Origin: Hyphomonadaceae bacterium UBA7672
GTDB lineage: Bacteria; Pseudomonadota; Alphaproteobacteria; Caulobacterales; Hyphomonadaceae
NCBI GenBank assembly: GCA_002483135.1
Contig: DLHI01000007.1
Location: forward strand, 124,001-188,000
Direction: 5' to 3'
DNA: 64,000 nt
The position numbers and the translations under genes were made by a program. The notes beneath the pieces are model-generated. The model was not told the origin of the DNA. It did no database searches and worked only from the letters and a program-made list of their open reading frames with translations. Shown here piece after piece: positions 52,182 to 60,132 of the stretch (position 1 is its first letter; every line of letters begins with the position of its first letter).

Positions 52182-53099
52182 TCACTGCGGCGTCGGCGCG
52201 GCCGGAGCAGGCGCGGCGAGGAGCGGCTTGCGGAAGCGCAGCGTCATGCGATCGCTTTCGCCAATCGCCTCATACGCCGCCTTGTCATACCCCTCGGCCT
52301 GGGGGGAGCCCGGTTCCGGCGCCATCAGGTTGGGCGGCAACATCCAGACCGGATGATCGGCCGCGTCCTTCGGGTTGGCGTTGATCTCCGAGCTCTCCTC
52401 GAGGACGAAGCCCGCCCGCTCGCCAAGCTGGACCACATAGCTCTCCAGCACATAGCCATCACCGGCTCCGGGATCCTGATCCATCGCCGACGGCAGCCTG
52501 TGTTCCACCACGCCAAGCACGCCGCCCGGCTTCAGCGCCCGGAAGGCATCGCCAAACACCTTGTCGGCGAAGCGGTCCGACATCCAGTTGTGCACATTGC
52601 GGAAGGTCAGCACGACATCGGCCGAACCATCGGGCGCGACGCCCGGGCTGGTTGGCGAGACCACCGTCAGCGTGATGTCGCCATAGACCTCGGGCTTGGC
52701 GAGATAGGCGGCCGTATAGGCCTCGACATTGCGGCGCGCGTAGTCCGACGAGGCGGGATCAAGATGCGCTGCATAGAGCTTGCCGCCTCCCTGTTTCAGC
52801 CATGGACCGAGGATGGCAGTGTACCAGCCGCCGCCCGGCGCGATCTCAACCACGGTGTCGGACGGCTTCACGCCGAAGAAATTCAGCGTCTCCACCGGGT
52901 GACGCCATTGATCGCGCGCCTTCTCCGTCGGCAGGCGCCAGTCTCCCGCGACAGCCCATTCCAGCGACCCGACAGCCGCGCTGGCCCCAGCGGCCGGCGC
53001 CTCGCCATTGGCGTCCGGAGCCGGCGCCGCCGCCTCTCCGCCACAGGCGGCCACAAGGCCCGACAGGATAGTCGCCAGCAGCAAATGAGCGGTTTTCAT
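52182..53099 (-). CDS. Class I SAM-dependent methyltransferase, lipoprotein
   Basis: 305 residues starting MKTAHLLLATILSGLVAAC, a lipoprotein signal (Cys 19). After a Pro/Ala linker, VVEIAPGGGWYTAILGPWL (about 80-98) is the SAM-binding motif I, and VLTFRNVHNWMSDRF and ALKPGGVLGVVEHRL complete the core. A methyltransferase anchored in the envelope is unexpected since SAM is cytoplasmic, yet this family (often annotated as predicted methyltransferase) regularly carries such signals. The upstream ATG at 53150 is not used, as it would disrupt the signal. Confidence 0.83.
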   Translation of the reverse strand: MKTAHLLLATILSGLVAACGGEAAAPAPDANGEAPAAGASAAVGSLEWAVAGDWRLPTEKARDQWRHPVETLNFFGVKPSDTVVEIAPGGGWYTAILGPWLKQGGGKLYAAHLDPASSDYARRNVEAYTAAYLAKPEVYGDITLTVVSPTSPGVAPDGSADVVLTFRNVHNWMSDRFADKVFGDAFRALKPGGVLGVVEHRLPSAMDQDPGAGDGYVLESYVVQLGERAGFVLEESSEINANPKDAADHPVWMLPPNLMAPEPGSPQAEGYDKAAYEAIGESDRMTLRFRKPLLAAPAPAAPTPQ

Positions 53100-53159
53100 G
53101 CGGTTTTCCCCGTGACCGGCGCACCACGCGCCGGAAATGACTTTATCCATCTGGCGTCA

Positions 53160-53188
53160 CTTGACCACCGGGGGAGTCATTCCCAATT
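53160..53188 (+). promoter_or_regulatory. Sigma-32 (RpoH)-like heat-shock promoter of hsp20
   Basis: CTTGACC (53160-53166), then 15 bases, then CCCAATT (53182-53188). This matches the heat-shock consensus CTTGA-N-CCC-AT-T and the alphaproteobacterial CTTGAC form. Transcription would begin near 53195, about 126 bases before the hsp20 ATG, leaving room for the hairpin element. Confidence 0.7.
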
Positions 53189-53209
53189 CGAAGGGCGAGG
53201 CGCTGCAGA

Positions 53210-53320
53210 TGCAGGCCTTGGAGGCCAAGGCGCAGACCATCTGGTGGCGCCGTGAATGGCTTTTGTACGTCAACCCCGCGAGCGCCGCTGCGCCCGCCTG
53301 TTGCTTGAACGAGGACAGAC
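53210..53320 (+). ncRNA. ROSE-like RNA thermometer in the hsp20 leader
   Basis: The Shine-Dalgarno AGGAC (53312-53316) can pair with GTTGCT (53300-53305) across a six-base loop, leaving one bulged G. This is the defining 3' hairpin of ROSE elements (UUGCU against AGGA), which hides the ribosome-binding site at normal temperature. A perfect upstream hairpin, CCTTGG-AGG-CCAAGG (53216-53230), precedes it. ROSE elements control small heat-shock genes in alpha- and gammaproteobacteria. Full leader folding was not computed. Confidence 0.72.
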
Positions 53321-53800
53321 ATGAGCACTTTTGATTTTTCCCCCCTGTACCGCACCGTGGTCGGCTTCGACCGTCTGGCGAGCCTGATCGACACGGCGCA
53401 ACGCCTTGACGGCGCGCAGGGCTATCCGCCCTACAACATCGAACAGTCCATTGAGGATGAGAGCACTTACGCCATCGAACTGGCGGTCGCCGGCTTCGGC
53501 GAGGATGATCTCGACCTCGAGGTGAAGGAAGGCCAGCTTGTCGTTGTCGGCAAGAAAGATGGCGGAACCGAAAACCGCAAGTTCCTGCACCGCGGCATCG
53601 CCGAGCGCGGCTTCATCCGCCGCTTCCAGTTGGCTGATCATGTCGTCGTCACCGGCGCCAATCTGAAGAACGGTCTGCTCCGTATCGAACTTCGCCGCGA
53701 ACTTCCCGAGGCCATGAAGCCTCGCAAGATCGCCATCGGAGCCGAGACTGCTCCCACGAACGTGATCGAAGGTCGCCGCACCAAGGTGTCGGCCGCGTAA
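53321..53800 (+). CDS. Small heat-shock protein Hsp20 (IbpA-like)
   Basis: 159 residues. An ATP-independent chaperone that holds unfolded proteins. FDFSPLYRTVVGFDRLASLID is the typical IbpA-like start, GYPPYNIEQSIEDESTYAIELAVAGF begins the alpha-crystallin domain (about 40-130; quoted in pieces), and LRRELPEAMKPRKIAI ends it. The IXI motif region of the C-terminus is represented by KIAIG. Expression is expected from a sigma-32-type promoter and a ROSE-like thermometer upstream. Confidence 0.94.
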   Translation: MSTFDFSPLYRTVVGFDRLASLIDTAQRLDGAQGYPPYNIEQSIEDESTYAIELAVAGFGEDDLDLEVKEGQLVVVGKKDGGTENRKFLHRGIAERGFIRRFQLADHVVVTGANLKNGLLRIELRRELPEAMKPRKIAIGAETAPTNVIEGRRTKVSAA

Positions 53801-53835
53801 GGAGAAGGTTGTTCGACGAAACGGCGGTGAGCCGG

Positions 53836-53873
53836 ATCAGGTCCCTCGTCCCTCCCCCCTGACGGGACCTGAT
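53836..53873 (+). terminator. Hairpin 1 after hsp20
   Basis: ATCAGGTCCC (53836-53845) pairs with GGGACCTGAT (53864-53873) across an 18-base loop. It lies 35 bases after the hsp20 stop; the following sequence TGTGG is not T-rich, so it may stabilise the mRNA 3' end rather than terminate. Confidence 0.45.
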
Positions 53874-53892
53874 TGTGGATCCTGCCGACGAG

Positions 53893-53925
53893 AGCGGCGC
53901 GCCCCATTGGAGCGCGCCGCTTTTC
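53893..53925. terminator. Intrinsic terminator between hsp20 and convergent lipoprotein gene
   Basis: AGCGGCGCGC (53893-53902) pairs with GCGCGCCGCT (53912-53921) around a 9-base loop and is followed by TTTCG. Well placed to end hsp20 transcription; the reverse side could serve the lipoprotein gene. Confidence 0.78.
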
Positions 53926-53928
53926 GTT

Positions 53929-54297
53929 TCAGCTCACATTGCAGGTCGCGCTGGCCTTTGCCTCAATAGTCATCATGCGCACCACGAAGCCGCCCATGAT
54001 CTCCTCGGCATTGTTGGGACTGATGCCGATCGCCGACATCGCCTTGCGCGCATCGTCCCGCGTCTTGAAGCTCCCCTCATCCGCATCCATGCTGAGCATG
54101 GCGAGCTGGCGATCTTCAGTGCTCAAGGACTCGTCGATCACACGCGTGGCGCACGCGCAGTCCTTGCGGTCAGCTTCTCCCCGTTCCTTGACGCAGACGG
54201 CGGTCAGGCGGCTTGCGAAATCACCACCCCCAGCGCCGCAGGCCGAAAGCCCGACAACGCCCGCAAGCAGCAGGCCCGATGCGAGGATGCGCTTCAT
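53929..54297 (-). CDS. Hypothetical lipoprotein
   Basis: 122 residues. Lipobox GLSAC with Cys 20, then a small cysteine-containing domain (AVCVKERGEADRKDCACATR, a CxC pattern around 48-50, and ATCNVS at the end), so disulfides are likely. STEDRQLAMLSMDADEGS is a helical, acidic segment. No family known. Isolated and convergent with hsp20. Confidence 0.75.
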   Translation of the reverse strand: MKRILASGLLLAGVVGLSACGAGGGDFASRLTAVCVKERGEADRKDCACATRVIDESLSTEDRQLAMLSMDADEGSFKTRDDARKAMSAIGISPNNAEEIMGGFVVRMMTIEAKASATCNVS

Positions 54298-54378
54298 GAC
54301 TTCTCCAGACGCCCGGCGCGCAAACGCCGCCAGTGTGGCACGAGCAGCGATATCGCGCCCGGCTAGCCCCGGACCGGA

Positions 54379-55002
54379 TCAGAAGCCGGTCACGGCTGCA
54401 ACGATCTGGTCGACCATCCGCTGTGGAATATGCGGCCACCAGATGCAGACGATGGCGACCCCCGCCAAGGCGCCGCCCAAGTGCGCGGAATGGCCGATCC
54501 CGTCACGAACATTGTTGGAGGCCGCCCAGGCCGACCACAGGATGAAGCCAAGCGCATAGAGGATGACAGGCACCGGCGGAAAGATGAGCATTGCGACGGG
54601 CGCGAACATGGCGAACACCGAAACGAGCCCCGATATGGCGCCGGAAGCGCCAACGGCGCGGTAGTTCACGTCACGAAAGTGCTCCATCCAGGTCCACGCC
54701 GAACCTGCGAGCAGCGAGCCGAAATAGATGCCCAGGAATGCGCTCGTGCCCAACCACGCTTCAAGCGTCGGCCCGAAGGCGTAGAGCGTCATCATGTTGA
54801 TGAGCAGGTGGAACGGGTCGCCATGGACGAAGCCCGAAGAGACCCACCTGTACCATTCCTTGTTGCGGCGGATGCGCGACACGTCGAACATCAGCCTGTC
54901 CATCAGCGCCGCATTCTGAAACGCGGCGAAAGACAGGCCGACGTTCAGCGCCAGCAGCACGAGCGAGGCGGGCGTCGACAGCAGCTGGTCGAGCTCTCCC
55001 AT
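54379..55002 (-). CDS. Rhomboid family intramembrane serine protease
   Basis: 207 residues with six membrane helices. The catalytic Ser is in GASGAISG (about 116-123) in TM4 and the catalytic His in HSAHLGGAL (about 171-179) in TM6; GDPFHLLINMMTLYAFG (about 60-76) is the conserved loop/helix. The family cleaves membrane-bound substrates within the bilayer. The short cytoplasmic tail and lack of extra domains fit a bacterial secretase-type. Neighbours give no hint of substrate. Confidence 0.9.
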   Translation of the reverse strand: MGELDQLLSTPASLVLLALNVGLSFAAFQNAALMDRLMFDVSRIRRNKEWYRWVSSGFVHGDPFHLLINMMTLYAFGPTLEAWLGTSAFLGIYFGSLLAGSAWTWMEHFRDVNYRAVGASGAISGLVSVFAMFAPVAMLIFPPVPVILYALGFILWSAWAASNNVRDGIGHSAHLGGALAGVAIVCIWWPHIPQRMVDQIVAAVTGF

Positions 55003-55023
55003 GCAACGCGCCCCGCCCGTCTA

Positions 55024-56409
55024 TCAGCTGCGCTCTTCGGCCGGCGCGTCATCGGCCGATGCTGCGCCATCCGAACCGTCGTCGCCGTCGACAGCGACAT
55101 CATCGGCCGCATCATCAGCGGCCGGAGCATCGTCCTGCATCGCTACCTGATCATCGGCGGCAGCCTCGACGGGCTCGCCGTCGTCGGCGGCATCTTCCGT
55201 CTCGGAGGACTCCTCGCCGGCGCCGGAAGCCTGCGTACCAGCCGCATCGCCACGGCCGCGACCGCCACGCCGGCGGCGACGGCGCTTGCGTCCGCCGCTC
55301 TCGCCTTCCTCGCGCGCGGCAGACCGTCCTTCGACATTGCCCGCGCCTTCGGAGGCTTCGCCCTCGACCGCGTCATCGGTGACGACCGGAGCAGCCTGTG
55401 GCTGCTCCACGCGTTGCGGACGCAGCAGGTAGACGGTTGCGCCCGCGGTATCGGTGAATGCCTTCAGCGCTTCGATCGTCTGGCCGCTCACGAACTTGCG
55501 GCGCAGTTCGCGGAACGAGCGCGCGGCCGAACGCAGCGGGACGAGCGTCAGCGGCTCCTTCCCGATGGCGAGCGAGAACGTCTCGGCGCCCGCCAGCGAG
55601 CTTTCGAGATTTTCCGCAGCCCACGGCAGGAAGAACGCCGCCAGGTCTTCGGCAAAGATCGGCGTCAGCGTTTCCTTGAGATCGTCGAACGCCGCGAACG
55701 GACCCGATGCGGTCGGCGCGGTCATGAACTCGCACCATTTGGCAACGAACTCGCCGTCCTTCTCGATGATCTTGGCGGGCGTTGGGTCCTTCAGCATCTG
55801 GATCAGCTGGCCCGCGATGGCGAAGTCCGCAATCGAAGGGCGATCGCCGAAAATGAAGAGGTGCTTGCGCAGGTGATCGTCGAAAAGCTTGACGAATTTC
55901 TTGAACGACTTCTCGACCACATCGCCAAGTTCGCCATCGACCTGCATCAGTTTCAGCTGGCCGGTCATGGTCTCGATGGCGCGGTCTTCGCTTGCCTTGC
56001 GGTCATCCGGCTGGCTCGTGACATAGTATTCGTCGATGGCGCGCTGGGCGGCTATCTTCTGGTCCTTCTTGCGCGACCAGCGATAGTGGAACACGGCCTT
56101 GGCCAGCCACGAGTCGGCATACTCCTCCAGCACGCAAGCGAGGAAGGCAAGCGCAGGATCGCCCGGCGTCGCCGAAGGCTCGGGCCGGTCAGCCTCAAGC
56201 GCTTCGATCAGCGGCGTCGTGTCGTGCACAGCATAGCCGGACTCGGTCACCAGCACTGGCAACGTCGCAAAGCGCGAGAAGCGCTTCAACTCGCTCTCCG
56301 ACTCCTGGGTGCGCGGGACCCAGTCGAAATCAAACGACTTGTAGGTGAGATACGACCGCATCTTGGTCGAATAGGCCGAGGTCTCGGCGCCGAACAGGCG
56401 ATAGGTCAT
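55024..56409 (-). CDS. Glutathione S-transferase-like protein with basic block and acidic tail
   Basis: 461 residues from MTYRLFGAETSAYSTKMRSY. The N-terminal thioredoxin-like domain (1-75, with cis-Pro TLPVLV and VHDTTPLIEAL) and the helical domain (about 85-270, with PSIADFAIAGQL) are GST-like; a further domain (about 270-335) precedes a tail. The tail has an Arg/Gly block (373-387, GGRKRRRRRRGGRGRG) and an acidic Ala/Asp/Glu run (396-459). Such RG and acidic segments suggest nucleic-acid or protein binding. Base composition matches neighbours. An upstream ATG at 56481 is not conserved-looking. Confidence 0.8.
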   Translation of the reverse strand: MTYRLFGAETSAYSTKMRSYLTYKSFDFDWVPRTQESESELKRFSRFATLPVLVTESGYAVHDTTPLIEALEADRPEPSATPGDPALAFLACVLEEYADSWLAKAVFHYRWSRKKDQKIAAQRAIDEYYVTSQPDDRKASEDRAIETMTGQLKLMQVDGELGDVVEKSFKKFVKLFDDHLRKHLFIFGDRPSIADFAIAGQLIQMLKDPTPAKIIEKDGEFVAKWCEFMTAPTASGPFAAFDDLKETLTPIFAEDLAAFFLPWAAENLESSLAGAETFSLAIGKEPLTLVPLRSAARSFRELRRKFVSGQTIEALKAFTDTAGATVYLLRPQRVEQPQAAPVVTDDAVEGEASEGAGNVEGRSAAREEGESGGRKRRRRRRGGRGRGDAAGTQASGAGEESSETEDAADDGEPVEAAADDQVAMQDDAPAADDAADDVAVDGDDGSDGAASADDAPAEERS

Positions 56410-56609
56410 CCATGTCTCCGGAAAGCGCGCGGAAACTACGCGGGATGTGTCGCAGAAACAACCGCCGTTTTGCGAGTGCAAAAGCGCGATTTCCCTTGAT
56501 TCACCGATGATTGGCAGGTTTCGGATGACGCAGACGCGCGGCCTTTCGCGGGTTTGCCCTGCCCGCCTTAAGCGGCTATCCAGCCCGCCTCAACCGCCGG
56601 GCTCTCCGA

Positions 56610-57644
56610 ATGCGCGTGCTACATGTCATGGCTGGCGCCCGGGAAGGCGGTGCTGAGAACATCATGCTCGAGAGCGTGCTGGCGCTGTCGGATGCCGGTG
56701 TCGATCAGGCTGTCGTCACCCGATCCAGCAATCCGTTCCGCCTCGACAGCATCCGCGCCAAGGGCGTCCGCGTCGAGACGGGGGGCTTCAACCGCTACTG
56801 GCCCTTCCCCACCCGCAACATCATCGCGCATACCATCCGCGACTTCCGGCCCGACGTGATCCAGTACTGGATGGGCCGCGCGGGCGAGTTTGCGCCGAAG
56901 GCCTACCGGTCGCGCTCCGTCGCCTGGTATGGCGGCTACTACAAACCGGCGCGGTTCCGGAACTGCGAGTGGCATGTCGGCCTGACGCAGGACCTGCTCC
57001 GCCACATCCGCGAACAGGGCGTCGCTCAAGAACGCTCCGCCATCATCCACTCCCACGCCGACCTTGCCGGCGATGCTGCCGCTGACCGTGCAAAACTCTC
57101 GACACCCGCCGATGCGCCGGTCGCGCTGGCGCTCGCGCGCCTGCACGAAAAAAAGGGTCTCGACACGCTGCTCGACGCCGCCGCGATGGTTCCGGGCCTC
57201 TATGTCTGGATCGCCGGCGAAGGTCCGCTCGAGGCAGAGCTCAAGGCGCGCGCAACGCGGCTGAAGCTTGATGATCGCGTGCGCTTCCTCGGCTGGCGCA
57301 ATGATCGCGGCGCGCTGCTTGCGGCGTCAACGCTTGTCGCCTTCCCGTCCCGCTACGAACCGTTCGGCACGGTGACGGTGGATGCGTGGGCAGCTGGCCG
57401 TCCGCTTGTCGCAGCCGACGCCGTGGGACCGGCCGCCTACGTCGTAGATGGCGTCAATGGCCTGCTCGTCCCGCGCAACGATCCCGCCGCCCTCGCGCAA
57501 GCCATGCGCCGCGTGATCGAGGAGCCGGGGCTCGCAGCAAAGCTGGTCGCCGGCGGCCGCGCCAGCCACGAAGCGGCTTTCACCCGCGAGGCGTTCGTGC
57601 GCGATTCGCTGGCGTTCTATGCGCGCGTCGTGAAGGGCGGCTGA
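56610..57644 (+). CDS. Glycosyltransferase family 4 protein
   Basis: 344 residues. MRVLHVMAGAREGGAENIML is the GT-B N-terminal glycine loop, and ALALARLHEKKGLDTLLDAA and PSRYEPFGTVTVDAWAAGRP (about 244-263) are the classical GT4 C-terminal signature, with the catalytic-site E-x7-E pattern. It transfers sugar from an activated donor, perhaps for lipopolysaccharide. No other sugar genes are adjacent, so the pathway is open. Confidence 0.9.
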   Translation: MRVLHVMAGAREGGAENIMLESVLALSDAGVDQAVVTRSSNPFRLDSIRAKGVRVETGGFNRYWPFPTRNIIAHTIRDFRPDVIQYWMGRAGEFAPKAYRSRSVAWYGGYYKPARFRNCEWHVGLTQDLLRHIREQGVAQERSAIIHSHADLAGDAAADRAKLSTPADAPVALALARLHEKKGLDTLLDAAAMVPGLYVWIAGEGPLEAELKARATRLKLDDRVRFLGWRNDRGALLAASTLVAFPSRYEPFGTVTVDAWAAGRPLVAADAVGPAAYVVDGVNGLLVPRNDPAALAQAMRRVIEEPGLAAKLVAGGRASHEAAFTREAFVRDSLAFYARVVKGG

Positions 57645-57650
57645 GGCGTC

Positions 57651-58499
57651 TCAGACTTCCAGCAACAGCGCCGTTGCATCGTCTGACGTTTTGAAGCGGC
57701 CAATCTTTGCGTCGTCCTCGGGGGATGCTTCCATGTCGCGCAGCTCGCGCATCAGCGGACCGAGGCCGCGCGCAATCACAGCGTCGATCAGGCCCTCGTC
57801 GGTGTAACGCCCATAGGGCGAGACAAGCCGATAGAACCCATCCGTCATCACCAACACCTTCGTGCCCGCAGGCGCGGCAGCATCCTGATAGACGATGTGG
57901 CTCGCCGCCTCCGCCTGCACGCCGAACACCCAATAGCCTTTCGGCGTGTTGTGCATCGCGCGCACGTCCTGCAGCCATTTCAGCCGGTCTTCCGGCGTCA
58001 TCACCATCACCGTCTTGGCGCGGCCCTGCTCGTCGGAGGCCTTGCCGGTTTCACCGAACACGCTGACGGCGCCGTCGGGCGATTTCACGATGGCGATCGA
58101 ATCGCCCAGCGTCGCGCCCTCGAGCCGCCCCTTGCGCACGCGCACCCAGGTTGCAGCCGCCGTGGGATAGCTCGACAGCGGCGCGTCCTTCAGCGGGATC
58201 TTCACCTCGCGCTCCACCGCAGCGCGGATACGCGGCAGCAGCCGCGCAAACCATGCCTGCGGAATCTCGCGCGGATCGGCCGGCCCTTTCACGATCTCCG
58301 CCGCGAAGATTTCGGCAAAACGCGCCGCGTCGCTTTCAGCCGTTTTGAAGATGCGCACCGGGCCAACGTCTGTTGCGCCATCGACTACGCAGGCCCAGCC
58401 CGCCGCCTCGTCGAACGCATAGCGATCATCGCCCGTGCCCGTCTTCATGCCTCCGCCCAGCTTCGAGCCGGGGAAGGAGATCGAGTCGATGAGTTTCAA
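57651..58499 (-). CDS. PP2C-like serine/threonine phosphatase
   Basis: 282 residues from a TTG that follows CGGGAG at ideal distance (GTG at 58523 is the alternative). KTGTGDDRYAFDEAAGW, CVVDGATDVG (about 38-47), GATLGDSIAIV, VLVMTDGFYRL (about 219-229) and KTSDDATALLLEV (about 270-282) supply the aspartates of the metal-binding site. This is a PPM-type fold with family-typical strand order. Targets unknown. It ends six bases from the convergent glycosyltransferase gene. Confidence 0.82.
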   Translation of the reverse strand: MKLIDSISFPGSKLGGGMKTGTGDDRYAFDEAAGWACVVDGATDVGPVRIFKTAESDAARFAEIFAAEIVKGPADPREIPQAWFARLLPRIRAAVEREVKIPLKDAPLSSYPTAAATWVRVRKGRLEGATLGDSIAIVKSPDGAVSVFGETGKASDEQGRAKTVMVMTPEDRLKWLQDVRAMHNTPKGYWVFGVQAEAASHIVYQDAAAPAGTKVLVMTDGFYRLVSPYGRYTDEGLIDAVIARGLGPLMRELRDMEASPEDDAKIGRFKTSDDATALLLEV

Positions 58500-58621
58500 G
58501 CCGAACTCCCGGAAAGCCGCCACGCGATGCGCCTAGAGCCATGAGGAGGCTTGCAAAGTCAACGTGATGACGGATGCAAATTCTGCTTTGGTAGGAACGT
58601 ACGCCATCGCGAGAGAAGCCC

Positions 58622-58924
58622 ATGACCATTGTCGTTCTCGGAACACTCCGCTTCCCGCCCGCCAACATTCCGGCAGTGCTGCCTCGCCTTCATGACCTCG
58701 TCGAGACGACGCGCGCGCGGGATGGATGCATCGCCTACGATGTCGCCGAGGATCCGTTCGACCGCGGGCTTATCCGTTTTTCGGAACTCTGGCCCGACAT
58801 GGCCTCGCTCGAAGCGCACCTGAAGGCGCCGCATATCGAGCCGTGGCGCGTGGCGGCGCGCGCCGCGGGCCTCATTTCGCGAAGCTTTACAGCCTACGAA
58901 GCAGCAAACCCGAAGCCGGTCTAA
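58622..58924 (+). CDS. Antibiotic biosynthesis monooxygenase (ABM) domain protein
   Basis: 100 residues, one ABM ferredoxin-like domain: VVLGTLRFPPANIPAVLPRL at the start, TRARDGCIAYDVAEDPFDRGLIRFSELWPD (about 30-60; quoted for landmarks) and LEAHLKAPHIEPWR at the end. Such small proteins are monooxygenases or quinol-binding; YgiN is the best known. AGAGAAGCCC precedes the ATG. It is convergent with the ribbon-helix-helix gene. Confidence 0.85.
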   Translation: MTIVVLGTLRFPPANIPAVLPRLHDLVETTRARDGCIAYDVAEDPFDRGLIRFSELWPDMASLEAHLKAPHIEPWRVAARAAGLISRSFTAYEAANPKPV

Positions 58925-58934
58925 TCTGCAGCGA

Positions 58935-59165
58935 CTAGGCCGTCTTCGTCTTCATCGCCTGCGAGAAGTCCGCCAGCGTCTGGATGTAGTCGCCGCTTTC
59001 GCGGAGGCGCTGGACATAGAGTTCGAGGATCTGGCGTGCGGCGACGCCGGGCTCGAGCCCGCACTTCTCCGCCTCTTCCGAGAACAGCTTCTTCGACTCA
59101 GGATCGAGCCTGACGGTGAGCGGCTGGCGATTTGCTGTCTTCGTTACTTTCAAAGACTGGGTCAT
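58935..59165 (-). CDS. Small ribbon-helix-helix-like protein (left of palindrome)
   Basis: 76 residues from the ATG (GTG one codon upstream is the alternative). PLTVRLDPESKKLFSEEAEK (about 14-33) fits the beta-strand plus helix of Arc/MetJ-type RHH proteins; ARQILELYVQRLRESGDY is the second helix. RHH proteins are DNA binders, usually autoregulatory. It is divergent from a second RHH-like gene, with the inverted repeat between them. Confidence 0.7.
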   Translation of the reverse strand: MTQSLKVTKTANRQPLTVRLDPESKKLFSEEAEKCGLEPGVAARQILELYVQRLRESGDYIQTLADFSQAMKTKTA

Positions 59166-59228
59166 CACGTGATTCCATCAGCAGCTATCGGGAGCCCCCC
59201 GAAGCCTGCAGCGAGAATCACCTTGCAA

Positions 59229-59257
59229 GCATTGCTATGGCATTGCAATAGCAATGC
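59229..59257. promoter_or_regulatory. Palindromic operator between two RHH genes
   Basis: GCATTGCTAT (59229-59238) and ATAGCAATGC (59248-59257) are perfect inverted repeats; the 9-base spacer completes an inner ATTGCAAT palindrome (59242-59249). The right arm directly abuts the ATG of the right RHH gene, so bound protein would cover its start. Repeated TTGC/GCAA units suggest cooperative binding by an RHH protein. Confidence 0.65.
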
Positions 59258-59443
59258 ATGGCCAGACCACCAGCCACCCAGGGCACCAAGCCCTTCACCG
59301 TCGTGCTGCCCGAAAAGGCAGCCGAACGGCTTGAAATACTGGTGGATTCTGGCCTCTACGGTTCCAACCGGGCCGAGGTTGCGCGGAACATTATCCTCCA
59401 GCACCTTCAGGAACTCTGGAAGTCCGGCAAGCTGCCCGGCTAA
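59258..59443 (+). CDS. Small ribbon-helix-helix-like protein (right of palindrome)
   Basis: 61 residues. KPFTVVLPEKAAERLEILVDSGLYGSNRAEVARNII is the RHH fold: beta-strand (PFTVVLPE), helix A and helix B with the Gly-Ser turn (about 10-46; quoted for landmarks). Similar to antitoxin-like or CopG-type regulators, but no toxin gene is adjacent. No Shine-Dalgarno is present: the operator-like palindrome reaches to the ATG, so the mRNA may be leaderless or the leader very short. Confidence 0.75.
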   Translation: MARPPATQGTKPFTVVLPEKAAERLEILVDSGLYGSNRAEVARNIILQHLQELWKSGKLPG

Positions 59444-59599
59444 GCCGGAACCAACCGATCATCCACAACCAAACCGTTTGAAACCGGGCCTTCGCGGGCG
59501 CCGGTAAGGATCTGTTAACCAATGGGAGCCAATCGTCGCCATGAGCCGCCTGGCGATGCTAAAAGCTGCTCCCGGCTGCAGGCGAAGGAGGACGCGCCC

Positions 59600-60058
59600 A
59601 TGTCGATGCAGACCAACACCACCACCGATCCGATCGAATTCTGCCCCGCCGCCGCCTGCGCCGCCGCCATCGTGCGGCTGGAGGGTTTCATCGACCACGT
59701 CGCCCGACTGCACCAGGAAGCGCAGCTCGCCAGCTCGCCAGACCTCATGAAGCAGCTCGAGGCGATCTCCGACGAACTCATCCTTGCCGCCGACGATGCG
59801 CGTGACCGTCTCGCCCATGTCGAGGCCGTGTCCGCCGCCGGCGCGATGGCGCAGCTGCTGGCCGCGATCCGCGACATGCGCGCGCGCGACGAGGCCGAAG
59901 CGATACGCGCCAAAGACCTTGAAGCCCGCGCGATCCGCTTCCTCGCCGGCGCGAACCTGTACGACGCACACTTCTGCCGCTCGCTCAGCGGCACGATGCT
60001 GGGCGGCCGGCTGCATGTTCCGGCTCGCCGCGCCCAGGCGATTCAGATGTCGTCCTGA
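59600..60058 (+). CDS. Hypothetical helical protein
   Basis: 152 residues from the ATG after GAAGGAGG; a longer upstream frame is not supported. Almost entirely helical (PAAACAAAIVRLEGFIDHVARL, LMKQLEAISDELILAADD, AMAQLLAAIRDMRARDEAEA). No membrane segment or family known. A TTAACC half-site lies 80 bases upstream (59515-59520), which could place it under cell-cycle control; that is weak evidence. Confidence 0.68.
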   Translation: MSMQTNTTTDPIEFCPAAACAAAIVRLEGFIDHVARLHQEAQLASSPDLMKQLEAISDELILAADDARDRLAHVEAVSAAGAMAQLLAAIRDMRARDEAEAIRAKDLEARAIRFLAGANLYDAHFCRSLSGTMLGGRLHVPARRAQAIQMSS

Positions 60059-60132
60059 CCTCGCCTGCTGTCCGCACTTGCCGCGGCACGTGCGAGAGCG
60101 CACGCTCGGGCTGGTCGTGGGAGGACGGGATC

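Noticed and set aside
54430..56499. 689-residue plus-strand reading frame
   Set aside because: It is antisense to the rhobmoid and GST genes, both supported by motifs, and consists of Arg/Gly/Asp-rich shadow sequence without any family pattern.
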